Shown: positions 14,635-27,190, counted from the first letter of the stretch. The stretch is 64,000 bases of DNA from Neckera pumila (GCA_963969595.1 OZ018408.1:45881022-45945021); one strand, 5' to 3'. Numbers and translations: made by a program. Notes: a model not told the origin generated them from the letters alone.

Positions 14635-15275
14635 TTACATATCACACAAAATATACAGTTACGACTACGTATATATACATCATTATCATTATGCACGATA
14701 TATATTAAACTCCCCGTATAATATATACCGTATACGGGTATCGTCACGTACGGTATAATAACGTATAACATATATACATATCCGTATACTATAATCGTAA
14801 CTAGATACGTATATATAACAAATATACGTATCCCATATACGTTACGTATATATATACCATACGTATATATATACATATATACATATATACGTTAGTAACG
14901 TATATACGTATATACAATATGATATATGTATATAGGTATATCATATACGTGTATGTATACACGTATATCATATACGTGTATGTATATATAGTGTATATAT
15001 TACGTATATACACATACACGTATACTATACATATACATATACGTTATCTATGGGTTAATATACGTGTATACGTATAACGTATAGAATATATGTTACGATA
15101 CGGTAGTTAATATATACGTATGTTAACGTATATATATGTTAACGTACGTATATACGGTCACGTACGGGTTCGTATACGGATGGTATGTTACAATACGTTA
15201 TAATTATCGTCAATACGGTAATATATTATCCCGTTTATGATACGTATCCGTTATCTATATACGGATTGTATATGT
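14635..15275. repeat. ATACGTATA-rich low-complexity tract
   Basis: About 640 bp consist almost entirely of permutations of ATACGTATAT and TACGTA with many short palindromes. The Tyr/Ile/Val-rich open frames here (for example 14801-15019 on the minus strand) come from the composition and are not genes. Such DNA readily forms cruciforms and is prone to slippage. Confidence 0.85.
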
Positions 15276-15282
15276 GTACATT

Positions 15283-15370
15283 AAGGTTGTCCCCTCGGGG
15301 GACAAAATGGGTCCGGGCAGGTACCTACGGTCTCAATATGAGGTTAGATTTTTTGGGATTTTTGAATGAA
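15283..15370 (+). mobile_element. Left-end fragment of the TTAA-target MITE family
   Basis: The segment contains TTGTCCCCTCGGGGGACAAA and the following GGGCAGGTACCTACGG block. This matches the left subterminal part of the family, whose inverted counterpart lies near 29835 and 34870. Only this end remains beside the ATACGT tract. Confidence 0.6.
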
Positions 15371-15483
15371 AACACTGGATTGGATCCCTTCTTACAAACT
15401 GGTTATGATAAGTTGGTTACTTATTGGAGTTGCTCATATTCAGATGTGGGAGGGCAAGTACTTCAACTTGTATATTAGAAGAA

Positions 15484-17460
15484 TCTAAAAGTGATAATGT
15501 AATTGCTGTGCCAATTTCAAGTGCGCTGGTAGGTGGATAGGATGTAACAATGTGTTACCAGTTGAAACATGAAAATGTTCCTTGATTCTAGTGAGCTATA
15601 AATTTCAGAGTTCCAAAAAGGATGCATCTCCGTGTGGTAATGGGGCTTGATTTCATCATTTTATGTTATTTTGGAAGTGTCCCAAGTGGATGTTGGTACA
15701 TGATTTCCATGAATACGGTGTCTTCGAGTGTTGCTTTGTTTTTCATAGTCTACAGTAATATACTCTGTAGAATTTATTGAATTTTGAACTCCATTTTCAT
15801 TGAACAAGAACTTTACTCAAATTAGGTGTGATTATTTCAAGTTTAAATATTCACTCCAAAAGACCAAAAAGACCAATCATTTGAAAATAGACACCCCTTC
15901 AAAATAAGTCTTGAAAGAAATATAATTATTTAGATCCCCATCAGTTTTATGGATATGGATATGGTAGATAGGGATATGGATACATATTGCATATCCCATG
16001 TCCTCCATTTTGGAGGGTTGAGATATGAAAAATTTAAGAAGATTTGAAAGAAGAAAAAATTGGGGGGTTTTAGGGTTTTAGGATTTTGCCTCTTAAGCGA
16101 GGGAATGTCATTAAACCTTGGTGCTACAAAGTGGTGCTTGATTGACAAAGATCACCCAAATTCAATGTGGATGTTTGTCATCTAGATTTTTGTTTCCAAA
16201 TTTTTGGAGTAGTCTTGCTATCATTTCAAATTCATTTAGGGTCATTTGGGTTACTTTTTAAATTTTATAGAATGCCTTTGATGCCAAGGATGTAGAGAAT
16301 ATAGATCTTTGTGTATTTTGATTTTTTTTGGTTTCTTTGCCAATATTAATGTTAGGCTAATAGAACAATCTTTTTTGGATTTCACTCCAACTAATAAAAT
16401 GTAGCTTTCAAATTCTATTTTTCTATCCCTTTTGAATTTCCAATTTTTTTTAAGAAATTGAGTACTTTCTTGTACGTAGAAGTTCAATACCTATTACCAT
16501 AGAGTAGTGATATGTAATTTCTTTAGTGGCATGGATGATTTTCATACACAATGATGTTCTTTATCATGAAATATGCATTTGTGAAAAAATGCATATTTGT
16601 TTTTTTAACCACATTTTGTAATTGAAATGAATTTTATTTAGAATCTCTTCAAAAAACTATAGGAAAATCAAATTTTTACCAAAAGTTATGAAAAAATTAG
16701 GATTTGTCTAGTGACGAACAAAATTGAGTATGGATTTGAAACTTCTTCATTAAAAAAACCCTACTAGAAGCATCAATGGCAAAGTCCAAAAGTAGATGTA
16801 CAAAAGCTGTATTATACAATATACAACACATTACTATGAAAATCTAACAAAAAAGTAGTTGTGATTAGAAAAATAAATAAATTCAAAGTTAGCCATGTCT
16901 AAAATACAATTTTATGCAACATAATTTGGAACTCTTTATATTTTGTTAATTTTTCTTAGAACTCTAAAAAAACATTTTGTACCTCAAAGAGTTGGTATAA
17001 ATCATCTCAAATTGTTGTAGACAAAAATTGAAGGAAGTTGACATTTATAGAATTTAAAATATTCACAATTTGACAATACATACAAATGATGATGGTTCTT
17101 ATGATATTTGACTATATTTTTTGGAATTGACGCATGGAATTGCATTAGCCATTATACGTCAAGTTGCAATATGAATCATTGTTAAATAATGCCTTTGCAT
17201 TTGAAATTGAATGTATTGAATAGGACAGTCTATATCCTTTAAAGATAATGAGTGCAAATTTTGGAGCAATAAATGAACAGAAACACATCCCAAACTCATC
17301 GAAACGCGATTTCTCATCCATCAATTTTGTTTGAAGATTCTTCTGCTAGTTCTTAAACATTTGTACAATATGGATTATGAAGATTTTACTTTGCAAATAT
17401 TCGATAATTTAAGAGGTATGAGGGGGTCTGGCCTCAAAAAATAACTTTTCTAGTGCAAAA
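15484..17460 (+). repeat. Dispersed repeat R1, copy 1 (uninterrupted)
   Basis: Over about 1.5 kb it aligns with 30565-35815. Shared blocks include GTGCCAATTTCAAGTGCGCT, GATGCATCTCCGTGTGGTAA, a GGATATGGATATGG stretch, TGTTTGTCATCTAGATTTTT and AAGTTAGCCATGTCTAAAAT. This copy lacks the insertions seen in copy 2, so it provides their empty sites. I find no ORF and cannot classify the element. The right boundary is approximate, where TNL-derived sequence begins. Confidence 0.7.
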
Positions 17461-17464
17461 AACG

Positions 17465-20400
17465 ACCCCACATGTCCAAGCAAATCCAATATTTACAAGG
17501 TAATGTCTATAGTTATTTCTAATTCTATTTCACTTCTACTTTTTTTGGTTATTTCTTTGCAGCTTAGATGGAAAGCATAGATTTCCTTGAAGGATGATTG
17601 CACAAAACACTTGTACTATTTGTTGCATTTTGCAATTGTACTCATGATTTTTTTTGGAGTACTTTAAAATTAGGAAAACAAATTTCAAAAAAACTAAAAG
17701 AATGGCCAGTGTATGCACCTTTAAGATGAAGGTAACCACCAAAGGAAAGTCATTAAAAAACTCTCAAAGTAGGAGAACTAGAAAAGTGCCAAATCTCAAG
17801 AAAATAGATACTTCATTGTTTTAATTAATAAAAATAGGAAAAATCATAAATTAAAAAAATAAAAACTGGCCACTTGTAACAAGTTATGGAGATGGTCATT
17901 CACCCCCCCAAAAAAACACACTTATAAACATGTTTTGAAATGCAAGTAGAAAGAGGTGCACTTTGTGGACTTCTACATGATATATATTCATGGTTTTAAT
18001 AGAATAATTGATTGAAAAACATTGCCCTTAAATTTGTTAAAATTTGATTATACATATATGTTGTAGAAAATTAATATGATTGACTCTAAGCTTAATTTTT
18101 CTAGAAATCCTTTGAGGAATAGCTAAAAGTATACTACAAGACAATTTACTCTAAATTTCAATTCCAGATTTGTTTTTTTGGATACTACTTTGTTAAAAAA
18201 GAATTGGACAAGTGTCATATAAAATTGGAGGCTATTAGTAAACAGTAAAACATTTTTAAAAAAATCCAAAAAACTAGCAAAGGTGTATAATGGTCATATA
18301 TACCTTGTCTATGATTTTGAACCATTTTCTAGCATTAGAATTTGAACCTTTTCTAGCATGTTGCATTGGTGGTATCTATAGGCAATTGGTGCAAAGATTG
18401 GAAGCATCAAAGTCTCAAAGAACTACTACACCAAAGTGGTTGGTGTTTATGGAGGTGGGCGGTATTGGCAAGACTACAATTTGCAAGTCATTGTCAAAAT
18501 GAATTGTTGAGGAAATATAAAGGGCGTGTGTGCCATCTTGAAGTCCAAAGTAATCCTTCAAAAGACTCCACTATGTTACTTCAAAAAGCATTGGTAGATT
18601 TGATAAGAAGAAGCAAGGAAGGGATTCAAAACTTGAATGAAGGAGTGGTGAGATTGTTCATCTTTATTTTGATGGCATCCCCTAATGGATTTGGATTATA
18701 CTAGAAAATTTAATGAATTAAGTTTGGATTTGATGACTATTTTAAATAGTTGAATATATTTGTTTTCTTTGATGTCTCTCATTTCCTATTTGAAAAGTTT
18801 TAAAGCAAGATTTTGCATAATTGAGGGTGATTTCTTATGCAATGATATATTTGAAATTGTGTGTTAGAATATGGCATGCTTGTTGAACATTTAGCTAATG
18901 GTATTGATATTGAAGTCATTGTGAATTCAATTTAAATGGCTTACATTTTGTTTTCTTAAATGTGAGTAGTGCAAACAAGCTTTACGTACGAATCTTTTCA
19001 AGCAAAAAGTCTTTTTGGCTATTGACAATGTCTCGGATGACTACAAATCATTGGAGCTTGCAAAGATGTTTTTGAAAGCTCCTTATCATAAGGAGAGTTT
19101 GGTGATTGTGATTGCTCGTTCTAAAAGTATTCTTGAGTGCTTGGGGATAGATGAAGATGCATGTGTTGAGATGCCAGAGCTTGAAGAGGTGGATGCAATG
19201 AAATTGTTCTTATACCATGCTACACGGGGGAAGGAATTTCTTGAAGATAAAGATAAGGGTCATATATTGAAGTGCATCCAAAGGTGTTATTTTTCCAAGG
19301 GAGATGGAGTCGGTTATCATGACCATCCTTTGGCTTCAAAAGCTTTGGGTTTGCAATTAGATTACCATGGAGAAAATCCTTTGGAATGGGTGAAGAATAT
19401 GCCAAAGGTTAGAACTTTTTGTTCTTTGTCATGGACAAATCTAGTCTTTGAGATTTTGAGGAGCAATTTTGACTTACTACCATCAAGTGAAAAAAATTTG
19501 TTTATGGATGTGGAACTATTTGAGCATGTTGGTTGTAAGAGCTTTTTTGGCCAAATTAGTATTGAGTTTCTTGAAAATTCAAGAATAGAGTGGTTGTGTA
19601 ATATGAACAATGAAGACAAAGATGAAATTTGGCATTGGGTACATTTTTTGCATTTATCTTTTTCAAGTTTTATGTACTATGCTTTCCATTTGTTATTTCA
19701 ATTTTCTTTTATTATTTCACGTCTTATTTGTAGTCATTATTGGTAATGATTGATGTCCAACTTTGTTATTCTTGACTAAACAAATCCTCTTGGAATCAAT
19801 TTGCACTCAAGTTAAACATTTGAGATATTGAATAAGTGATATAGGGGTTGAAAGTTTATAACAAGTTTTCCAACTTCGAAAGTTGCTTTATGAGTCAAAA
19901 TGAGTTGCACTAGTAGCAACATTATAAAGTCAAATGTACATTTAGATTGGAAGTCCTTTAAAGTTATGAAATTCTTTTTCTAATACATTGTCTATCAAAG
20001 AAGGTAAATTGAATGGAATAGAATGTGAAAACTATTAAAGGATCAATTAATTAGTGTTTGATTTCAATTTTTTGTGATGGATTTAAAGGTTGTCTTAGTC
20101 ATGTAAGCCAAATATTTCTTAATACATTGAACATATTAAAATGCACCTAGTTTTTTTATACAATGTTTGGTGAATAGTATGTCTTATGGATTTATTTGTA
20201 TTGGTATTGGAATGGCAATTGGAGAATTTGAAACAAAAAAGCTTGCTACAGGATGCGGATTTGACAACCGGAGAGATAACCATGCACAATTTGTGTTTTG
20301 AATTTGTTGAATTGGAAGCAAAAGGATCTTTCAACTAGTCAAGAGGCTTAAGAGAGCGGAAGTGGGTGTTTGTGGACAATGGCAATCTCACAGAGCTTGA

Positions 20401-21790
20401 AAGGACACCAAAGGGTAGATGTTGGCTGCAATTGATTTGCCTTGCTAGTGCACAATGCTCTACATCCGTAGAGAATCAAAGTCAAATTGTTGGTGGAACT
20501 GCAATATTGGAGGGAATCCAATGGGATCATTTTTCCAAAGTTGAGGTCTTGCATTTGGAAGGGTTTCATTGGAGACAGGGAAATTTTCAACTTAGAGGGG
20601 TTGATGAGCTTAAGGTTTTTGTGTTTGTTTGATATTGAAAAACTCGATGGCCTTAAGGGTTTGGAAAAACTGAAGAACTTCACCCACTTTGCATGGATAT
20701 CTAGTATAGATGATGTGGGTACTCATTTTGTGGGACAACTTCCTTAGTTGCTCAAAATATTGATCATATGGGGTGGGAATGTGGTATTACCTTCGAATGT
20801 CCTTGTTCAATGTAAGAATTTATTAGTACTAGAGCTCGATGGGGATGAAGCAAGTACTTTGGATTTGAACAATTGTAGGTCCTTAGAAAGTGTGTTTCTT
20901 GTGGACATTTTGAAGTTGCAAACCTTGTTGGGCCTCTCTACTTGTCGGCCATGCAACCTACAATATCTTCTCGTTTCCAAGTGCTGGGATTTGGTTGATA
21001 TCCCAGGGATGGATCACCTTGTCGGCTTGAAGTGATTGAGTGTTGCAAATTGTCCGAAGTTAGAGGTGCCTAGTCTCTCTGAATTGCCTGATTTGAAATT
21101 AAGATTAGGAAGAGGAGGGGTTCAGAGTCTGGTGGTGGGTGCACCGGCTTCCATTCCACGCCAACTTCAAGAGCTTTCTTATTCATTTAGCCAATCCATG
21201 GCGGGTTTGAATCTCGATGGATTCAACCAACTGGAAGTTTTGGACTTGACTGATAGCCTTGGATTCACATCCTTGGAAGGAGTGAGGGACTTGCCTGCAT
21301 TGCGACGCCTCGAGCTTACGAGATGCGATAATCTGTTGCAATTGCGGTTGCCCGATTTGAGTAAGTCGACGGAACCTCGAAGACCTCAACCTTGCCGGAT
21401 GTTATGCGCTCGAGCTTCATGAGGAAGATATTCAAATGCTTGCGGAGTTGCCTTTTGTTGCAGCCGGTGCTCGTTTCAGGACATGAGCTACAGCAGTTCA
21501 GGGTGGACTTTGTTCGACGGAAGGCACTAGTTCATTCATGCAAAGAGAGGCACTGGATTCCACGATTTGGATTGCATTGGAAGGAGCATGAATGGAAGGA
21601 GAGGGATCTGGAAGCACCTGCACTTCAAATTGCAAAGCTTGGCCCTGTATGACGAGCAGCAGGTCACATGCGCACAAATTGAAAGCATGCTGGCTCACTC
21701 TGGAGTATATTTTATGCAAATTAAATGGTCAAGATCTGGCAATCCCAACGGGTTTAGCGCTCCAGCTGAATAGTAGGTTGGTGCTCATTG
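17465..21790 (+). pseudogene. TIR-NBS-LRR immune receptor pseudogene (TNL unit 1)
   Basis: This is a remnant of an intracellular TIR-NB-ARC-LRR receptor, paralogous to the gene at 42.3-47.2 kb. Only the last bases of the TIR exon and the following intron remain (17465-17595), because repeat R1 abuts them. The P-loop exon (about 18388-18647, EVGGIGKTT) has an extra A near 18500. The second NB exon is 18970-19638 (VFLAIDNVSDD, VIARSK, HPLASKALGL). The ARC2/LRR part (about 20164-21790) has lost its AG acceptor. It has stops at 20336-20338, 20745-20747 and 21033-21035, and frameshifts near 20590 and 21600. The MHD motif reads MHN. LRR blocks such as LDGFNQLEVLDL remain. R2 copy A sits in the intron. 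It cannot encode a full receptor. Confidence 0.88.
17596..18340 (+). mobile_element. Repeat R2, copy A (short form) in a TNL intron
   Basis: Comparison with the paralogous intron at 43.8-43.95 kb shows extra DNA from about GATTGCACAAAACACTTG to CTAGCATT. The same element occurs at 23321-24956, with matching start (CACAAAACAC), matching GAGTACTTTAA site and matching end (AGGTGTATAATGG-type). This copy lacks the TTAA element nested in copy B and preserves its empty site, near 17665 (TACTTTAAAATTAGG). Confidence 0.7.
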
Positions 21791-22574
21791 GCCTCTTCTT
21801 TGAGTTCTTCTTACATGGAGTTAACGACATCACCAAGCTTGTGACTTGTTTCGGAAAAAGAAGATTGTATCTTTTGACCCAGCTGCTGGAGAGGTGGCGA
21901 CGCTTCTAGCAGTCTATTTCTGCGGCAATCGAATTAGGCGAACTCCTTGGTTTGTTTTAGCAGGTGGAATTTGACATCGTGAATGGGTAGAGGATGCACG
22001 TGGAGCTTGAGCTTGTTTTTTCAAATTTCCTGACCTCTCTTATTAGGGTATCAATACTCGGGGTTGGTTGGTTTGAGAAATCCTTGCTAACGATAAGTGT
22101 CCTGACCTCACTCACGATGGCAATCGAAATGTTCAGTTCCGCAAGAGGATACCTTCAGTTCGATATTTTTCTTGGCATAATGCATGTGTTGACTGATATT
22201 GCAAACATTTGCGACTCTCCAATTGTCTAAGCTTCAAAATTCTGCAGGAACCTCCATTGTAAGGCCTATGGTTTTTGCAAGTTCTATTGTTTGGATCGTG
22301 TTTGTCACTGAGACATCTCCATGCAATTTCTGACCTTCACATCCACAGCACAGATTGGTGGAGTCAGATTGCCATTCAAGAAGGTGTTCATAGTACAAGA
22401 AAAACTGAAGTATGAATGCTTTTGTAGCCTTGAGAAACAAAACAATGGATCATTTGTGGTAAGCAATGGGCACTTTATGGAGTTTTGGAGTCCCCAACAG
22501 TGATCTATTTGCGGTCGTTGATTTGCATGACTTTGCACTCTATTTGTGAGCACCCCTTTTGGCACTCATGGAAT
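21791..22574 (+). other. 3' flank of the TNL pseudogene
   Basis: The first part (to about 22010) aligns with 47290-47560 behind TNL unit 2, including TTTGACATCGTGAATGGG and GATGCACGTGGAG. The rest has no partner in the window. No gene can be supported. Confidence 0.45.
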
Positions 22575-23320
22575 TCGACTCAACACTGATATACCTGAAG
22601 AGCGAGGGCTCAAAATTGTGGACATTAGTACAATATATCCACATTCCAACCTATACTAATGAAAAATAGTATGAATTTTGTATATTATTGCATACATTCA
22701 AAGAGGATTAATAAGTGTAGTGATGCAAGAGCTGTGACATATTCATCGTTGATAGGTGAAAACGTCGTTGCGATGGAAGGAGGTCGTGTAGGTGTATGAA
22801 GAAGTTGCAATAGCAGGTGTACTGATTGACAAAAAAGAAAAGATGTGCTGACATTCCATAACCAAATTACTTTGTTTCATGGTTTCACCACAATCTGTCT
22901 ATAAATTATATGATTGCGAAATCTCAATTAGTCTGCAGGAGGAGTTGTTGATCATCTCATTAAAATGGAGAATATTTGTACGATGGTGTGTGGTATATAT
23001 GCCTCTACTGTAGAGGTGTTGCAAAAGTCATGCTATTTATTTTAAACTCAATTTTTGGAAGCCAACACTAGATGGTACTGAAGTCATTGTCCATGTGTAT
23101 GACAAACAATAAGAATCCAATGCCAAAAACTAAGTATCGAAAGCAGTTTTGCCACCATTGAGGTGCAAAGTCCTTTCATGCCTTGTCTGGGTTGGAAGGT
23201 GCAAGCCAATGGGACCAATATTCCAAATTCAAGACGGAGTCAACTAAAATGTATGCGACTATGGGTTTTTGACTGCAGTCTCCTCAACAACAAGGTAGAT
23301 CGTGTGGCACTAGGTATAGG
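22575..23320 (+). other. Segment duplicated from the TNL unit 2 downstream region
   Basis: Bases 22600-22870 align with 51925-52190 (GTGGACATTAGTACAATATA and AGAGGATTAATAAG blocks). Bases 23150-23320 align with 52313-52470, including ATTGAGGTGCAAAG and the exon start after GACTGCAG that reads NNKVDRVALG. This places both loci in one ancestral duplication. Confidence 0.65.
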
Positions 23321-24956
23321 TGATCAATGCACAAAACACCTGTCGATTTTGTTGCGTTTTGCAAGAGTACTTATGATTTTTTCTAGAGTACTTTAACCCC
23401 TAAAGGACCAAACTGCATTATTTGGCAACATAGCAATTTTGGGCACCTCACTACAAATGGAGTTTTTATTTATTTTCCTTGAAAATTTAACACAACATTT
23501 TTCTAAAGAGTATCTTTAAGGTCCAACAATTTTCATAACTTTTGACTATATTGTTGAAAACTTATTGCATAATATGTGATTTTCAACATTCGGTGAGCAT
23601 CTTGGCAGCCCAAAAAACTTCTCTAAAAGTCACTTTTCAAAAAAATTAAAATTTGAAATTGGTTCTTTAGATTTATATATATGCGGGAAGCTTTGAATCA
23701 TTCCATTTGGATTAATGAGTCAAAACTTATGAGGATTCTTAATTTATGGTAGTTTATGGGTAGTTATGAAATCTTTACTCTAAAATAAACTTTGAAGTCA
23801 ATTTTCAGTATTTTTGGAAAAAAATTAAGCCATTAGGTATATATTGTTTATTGAAACATTACAACCATTGGGATTGGCATTTTTTAATTCCTCAAACAAA
23901 TGGTAAATAATTTAGTATTTTGAATAATTCTCTATTTCTTTCTACTTACCATTTTTTTCCTATATGTTTTACAACTCCAAATTTTTCAAGTTTGTAGTCA
24001 ACTTGTCTAGAAAAATGAATCCAAAGAGTAACCATGATTTTAGACATTTTTTCATACAAATGTGACCTTATGAAGTGCAGTTGCCCGGATTTTTGCAGAG
24101 ACAAAAAAAAGATCTTTGTCAATTCAAACGCTATTATCTTGCAATCTACAAGGTGGAAATGTCTGAAATTATTTTCACAACATCTTGAACTAGTGTACTA
24201 TAAGATCCTATGGTTACATGTGTTCAAAAATGTTTCTTTTCTAAGATTTGGTACTTGTATTAGAAATGGCAGTTTTGGAGCATTCTTGGTGAAAATATAG
24301 TCAAAAACCTTTAGGGATTAAAATTAGAAAAATAATTTTTAAATTTTTAATTAAAAATATGGCTAATGTTTACACCTTTAAGATGAAGGTAAACAAAGGA
24401 CAAGCTTAGGAAAATTCTCTGAGTAGGAGAACTAGAAAAGTGCCAAAACTTATGAAAAGAGATATTTTGATGTTTAAATTAGTTAAAAATAGGAAAACAA
24501 ATTTATTAAATAAAATAGAAATTGGCCATTTCTTCAAATTCTATGGAGATGGTCATTCACCAAAGAAACCACCAAAAAGATGATTTATGTATTTTAAAAT
24601 GCAAACTAAATGAAGCTCATTTTGTAGACTTCTACACCAGATAAATTTAAGAATTTTTAGAATCAATTTGGACAATAGCTATAAGTTTACTAAAAGACCA
24701 TCTCCACCAAATTTCAACTCCAAATTTGTTTATTTGGGTACTAAATAGTACTAAAACCCCCCAAATTGACAAGTGTGATATAATATTGGGGGCTATTATT
24801 AAATAGTAAAACATTTTTTAAAATTTCCAAAAAAATAGAGAAGGTGTATAATAGCCATAAGTACCTTGCCTATGAATTTTGACTCATTTGAAGTCTAAAG
24901 GCAAAAGTTATTGCCAAAAAACTAATCAGCACGCACAGTGTGACGGAAAATAGTGC
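23321..24956 (+). mobile_element. Repeat R2, copy B, inserted into a duplicated exon
   Basis: The exon reads up to GTGGCACTAGGTATAG at 23320 and resumes with ATGCAATCCACGGTAGAGG at 24957. The paralogue at 51395-51420 is continuous (GGCACTGGGTATGCAATCC), so the intervening DNA is an insertion. Its ends resemble R2 copy A. It carries a nested TTAA-target element (23397-24317). No transposase is visible and the terminal structure is unclear. Confidence 0.75.
23397..24317 (+). mobile_element. TTAA-target MITE, complete, nested in R2 copy B
   Basis: The left end is CCCCTAAAGGACCAA after TTAA (23393-23396). The right end is CCTTTAGGGA before TTAA (24318-24321). Length is 921 bp. R2 copy A shows the unoccupied site TACTTTAAAATTAG, where a single TTAA stands for both flanking copies. 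A TTAA target duplication with TCCC/CCCC termini recalls piggyBac-type insertion, but no transposase supports the class. Confidence 0.8.
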
Positions 24957-25340
24957 AACTGTTTCATGCAATCCACGGTAGAGGAATCCGCTCTAGGTGA
25001 GAGCAAGTGCACTGTTTTGGGAGCCTAGCTTGTCAAAGTGTGCCGCATGCTAACAACCTCCAACTCAAGCAACAAGCATCAACACTCTATCAACAACACC
25101 TCCCTCTCTAGCACACAAAATCTCAACTCTGAGCCTGATGATAGCTGCAGCCAGCCGATCCCCTCGGAACCAGTTCGCCAGAGGTAGCAACACCCGAGCC
25201 CTCTTTTCACCCAAAAGGTGGTCTTGGATTTGCATCTCAGCCCGGCCGAGGTCAACAGCATCTTGGACCAAGAGTCATGGGGGCCTTCACAAAATGACTC
25301 GAAATGGAGAAGCCGACTGTATGAAAACCAACTGATTTTC
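24957..25340 (+). pseudogene. Remnant exons shared with the 51.4 and 52.5 kb copies
   Basis: The sequence continues the exon that was split by R2 (AESKCxxLG-type reading) but carries substitutions and stops. Around 25218-25340 it has an open segment, VVLDLHLSPAEVNSILDQES and onward, ending YENQ. That segment aligns with 52970-53095 in TNL unit 2 (DLHLIPAEVN, DQESWG, YENQ). Conservation of the peptide in two diverged copies suggests it was once coding. I do not recognise the family. Confidence 0.5.
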
Positions 25341-26116
25341 TTATTGGTGGGGAAAAATATTCTGAGTGTGAGTATATATATGGTCAAAAGTAAGAACACA
25401 ACACGAGAGCATGCAAAATAGATAGTGACTAAATTACGACTACAGCTGCTTTCGACGAGGTTCATTGCATTCAATACCTGAACTAGTGGTGATTTCACTA
25501 CCACTGATACCGGTCATGGAATGGTATCCGTTGCAGGCTCTGCAAATTGACTGCAAGAGACCAAGGCGAAGCTGAGAGCACGCACTCCGGGGCCTCGGAA
25601 GACGGCAGCATTCCCAACAAGCCGAGTTGCTACTATTCAAGGACCGATTCTGTCTGTAAGTTGCATACGCCAGGGGCTTAGTAAGCTATTGCGCATGACA
25701 GTCCTCAACAAGCAGGCGAAGCTAAGCATCCTCGAGCAAAAATATGGGAAATTTCGTTTAAATTGGCGGTATTCCGAGTGCCATTTTGATCATCTAGGAC
25801 AGGTATGGATTTCAGAACAACCGTTCTGAACCATCTAAGATAGGTATAGATTTCAGAACGGTTGTTTTGAAGTGCCACAGTTCTGGAATGGCACCATTTT
25901 AATGAAATTTGCCATAAGCCATTTGGCTAGAAAGACATAATGCAAGTCACATAAACTCTGCAATTCGATTTGAGGCAGGTCGACTTTATGTGAACTATGT
26001 GAGTCCTTGATCAAAGAAGCAAGAGACCATGATTGCTGTCCAATCGTAGCACTACGCCACCAACACTTACTGCAGCATCATCGATAGTGGCATTCTTATT
26101 GTTTCATCAGTCGATT
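25341..26116 (+). other. Duplicated 3' region, with a MITE inserted
   Basis: Bases 25625-25735 and 25925-26110 align with 51562-51850: AAGCCGAGTTGCTACTATTC, then GAGGCAGGTCGACTT and CATGATTGCTGTCCA. The two blocks are separated in this copy by a 170-bp MITE (25745-25914) that the other copy lacks. Confidence 0.6.
25745..25914. mobile_element. 170-bp MITE with TA flanks
   Basis: The ends are TGGGAAATTTCGTTTAAA and, inverted, TGGCAAATTTCATTAAAA, and each flank is TA. The interior holds two facing copies of an AGGTAT(G/A)GATTTCAGAAC motif. A related copy lies at 54807-54951. Its absence from the paralogous site near 51680 supports insertion. TA duplication fits Tc1/mariner (Stowaway-like) MITEs. 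Confidence 0.75.
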
Positions 26117-27190
26117 CCGGGTTTATCAAGGGATGTACTGCGTACCCAAATATTTTGTCCTTACAAATGTTTTGACATGTTTCCTAATACTTCAATTCCG
26201 TTAGTTCTTATCCTTCTGAAAGGCAATTTTTTCCAGGGCATCTGAGCATTTATTTTTTGGACATATTATGAATCAATTTCTGAATTTGAAACGGCTTGAT
26301 TATAAATGTACCCAAAATCTGCCCTAATCTCTCATGTTGAGACAATGTACATTATTGACAAGAATCTAGGTGTAGGAAGGTAGGTTGCTTTTAGGTAACA
26401 TAGGTAGCAAATAAAGGTCGTTCCGTTAAGTAAACATTTGAAATCCCCAATTTTGTTGATGATTTATTCTGCTTCACATTCCACTTCCCCTCTTATATTA
26501 AAGACTAAGTTTTTGCATCTGTGACCAATCTACGTAGTTCCTTGAAACTAATTTGAGAGAAAGCATTGTGCAGTTAGTCAAAAAAGAAAATATTAACAGG
26601 GTTTTCAATGTAATTAAGTGGTTTCAAGATTTTTTGGACAGCATCATTAGGAGAATTTTCTTCAGATTTCATGAAGAGATCTCCTTATAGTTTTGGTGTT
26701 CATTTGGAGGTCTCTCTATGTGTCTTGAGGAGGCTTTTGCTTTGTCATTCGGAGAGCTCCCTAAGAATCATGGCAAAGACATTAGAAGCATTTTGGGGCC
26801 TTTGGAGGGCTACACCAGAGTGACCATTTAGTTTATAAAAATGCAGATAGGTCCCCTATGAAAATTGTCAGAAGTACATAGTCAGATGATGTGAATTTCG
26901 AAAAACTAGTTAGTAAGAGCAAGCCTTTCACCAACTTCCATAATAAGAAAGACCAATACAGGCTAACCTTTGTTTGTTCTTGGTTCACTATTGGAATAAA
27001 TTCCAGATTTTTAAAAAAAAATGGCCAATATTAAACATGGTTTTTAATTGAAAATTAAAAATTAATTTATCCAATCCAATCAATTATCTTGTCCAATTCA
27101 CTTAAATCAATTTAAGTGACTTTTGAATTTGTGTGTTTAAAGATGAAAATAGGAACCTCTTTATACAATTGAGGTTGTAGTAGGGCAAGC
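26117..27190. other. Intergenic, no recognised content
   Basis: AT-rich sequence without a supportable ORF, RNA gene or repeat of the families noted here. Confidence 0.4.

Noticed and set aside
14628..15019. Tyr/Ile-rich minus-strand open frames
   Set aside because: Pure consequence of the ATACGTATA tract; no protein signal.
15900..16148. Gly/Phe-rich minus-strand open frame in R1
   Set aside because: The frame is not maintained in the second R1 copy.
24034..24300. Cys-rich open frame inside the TTAA element
   Set aside because: Other copies of the element do not keep the frame.
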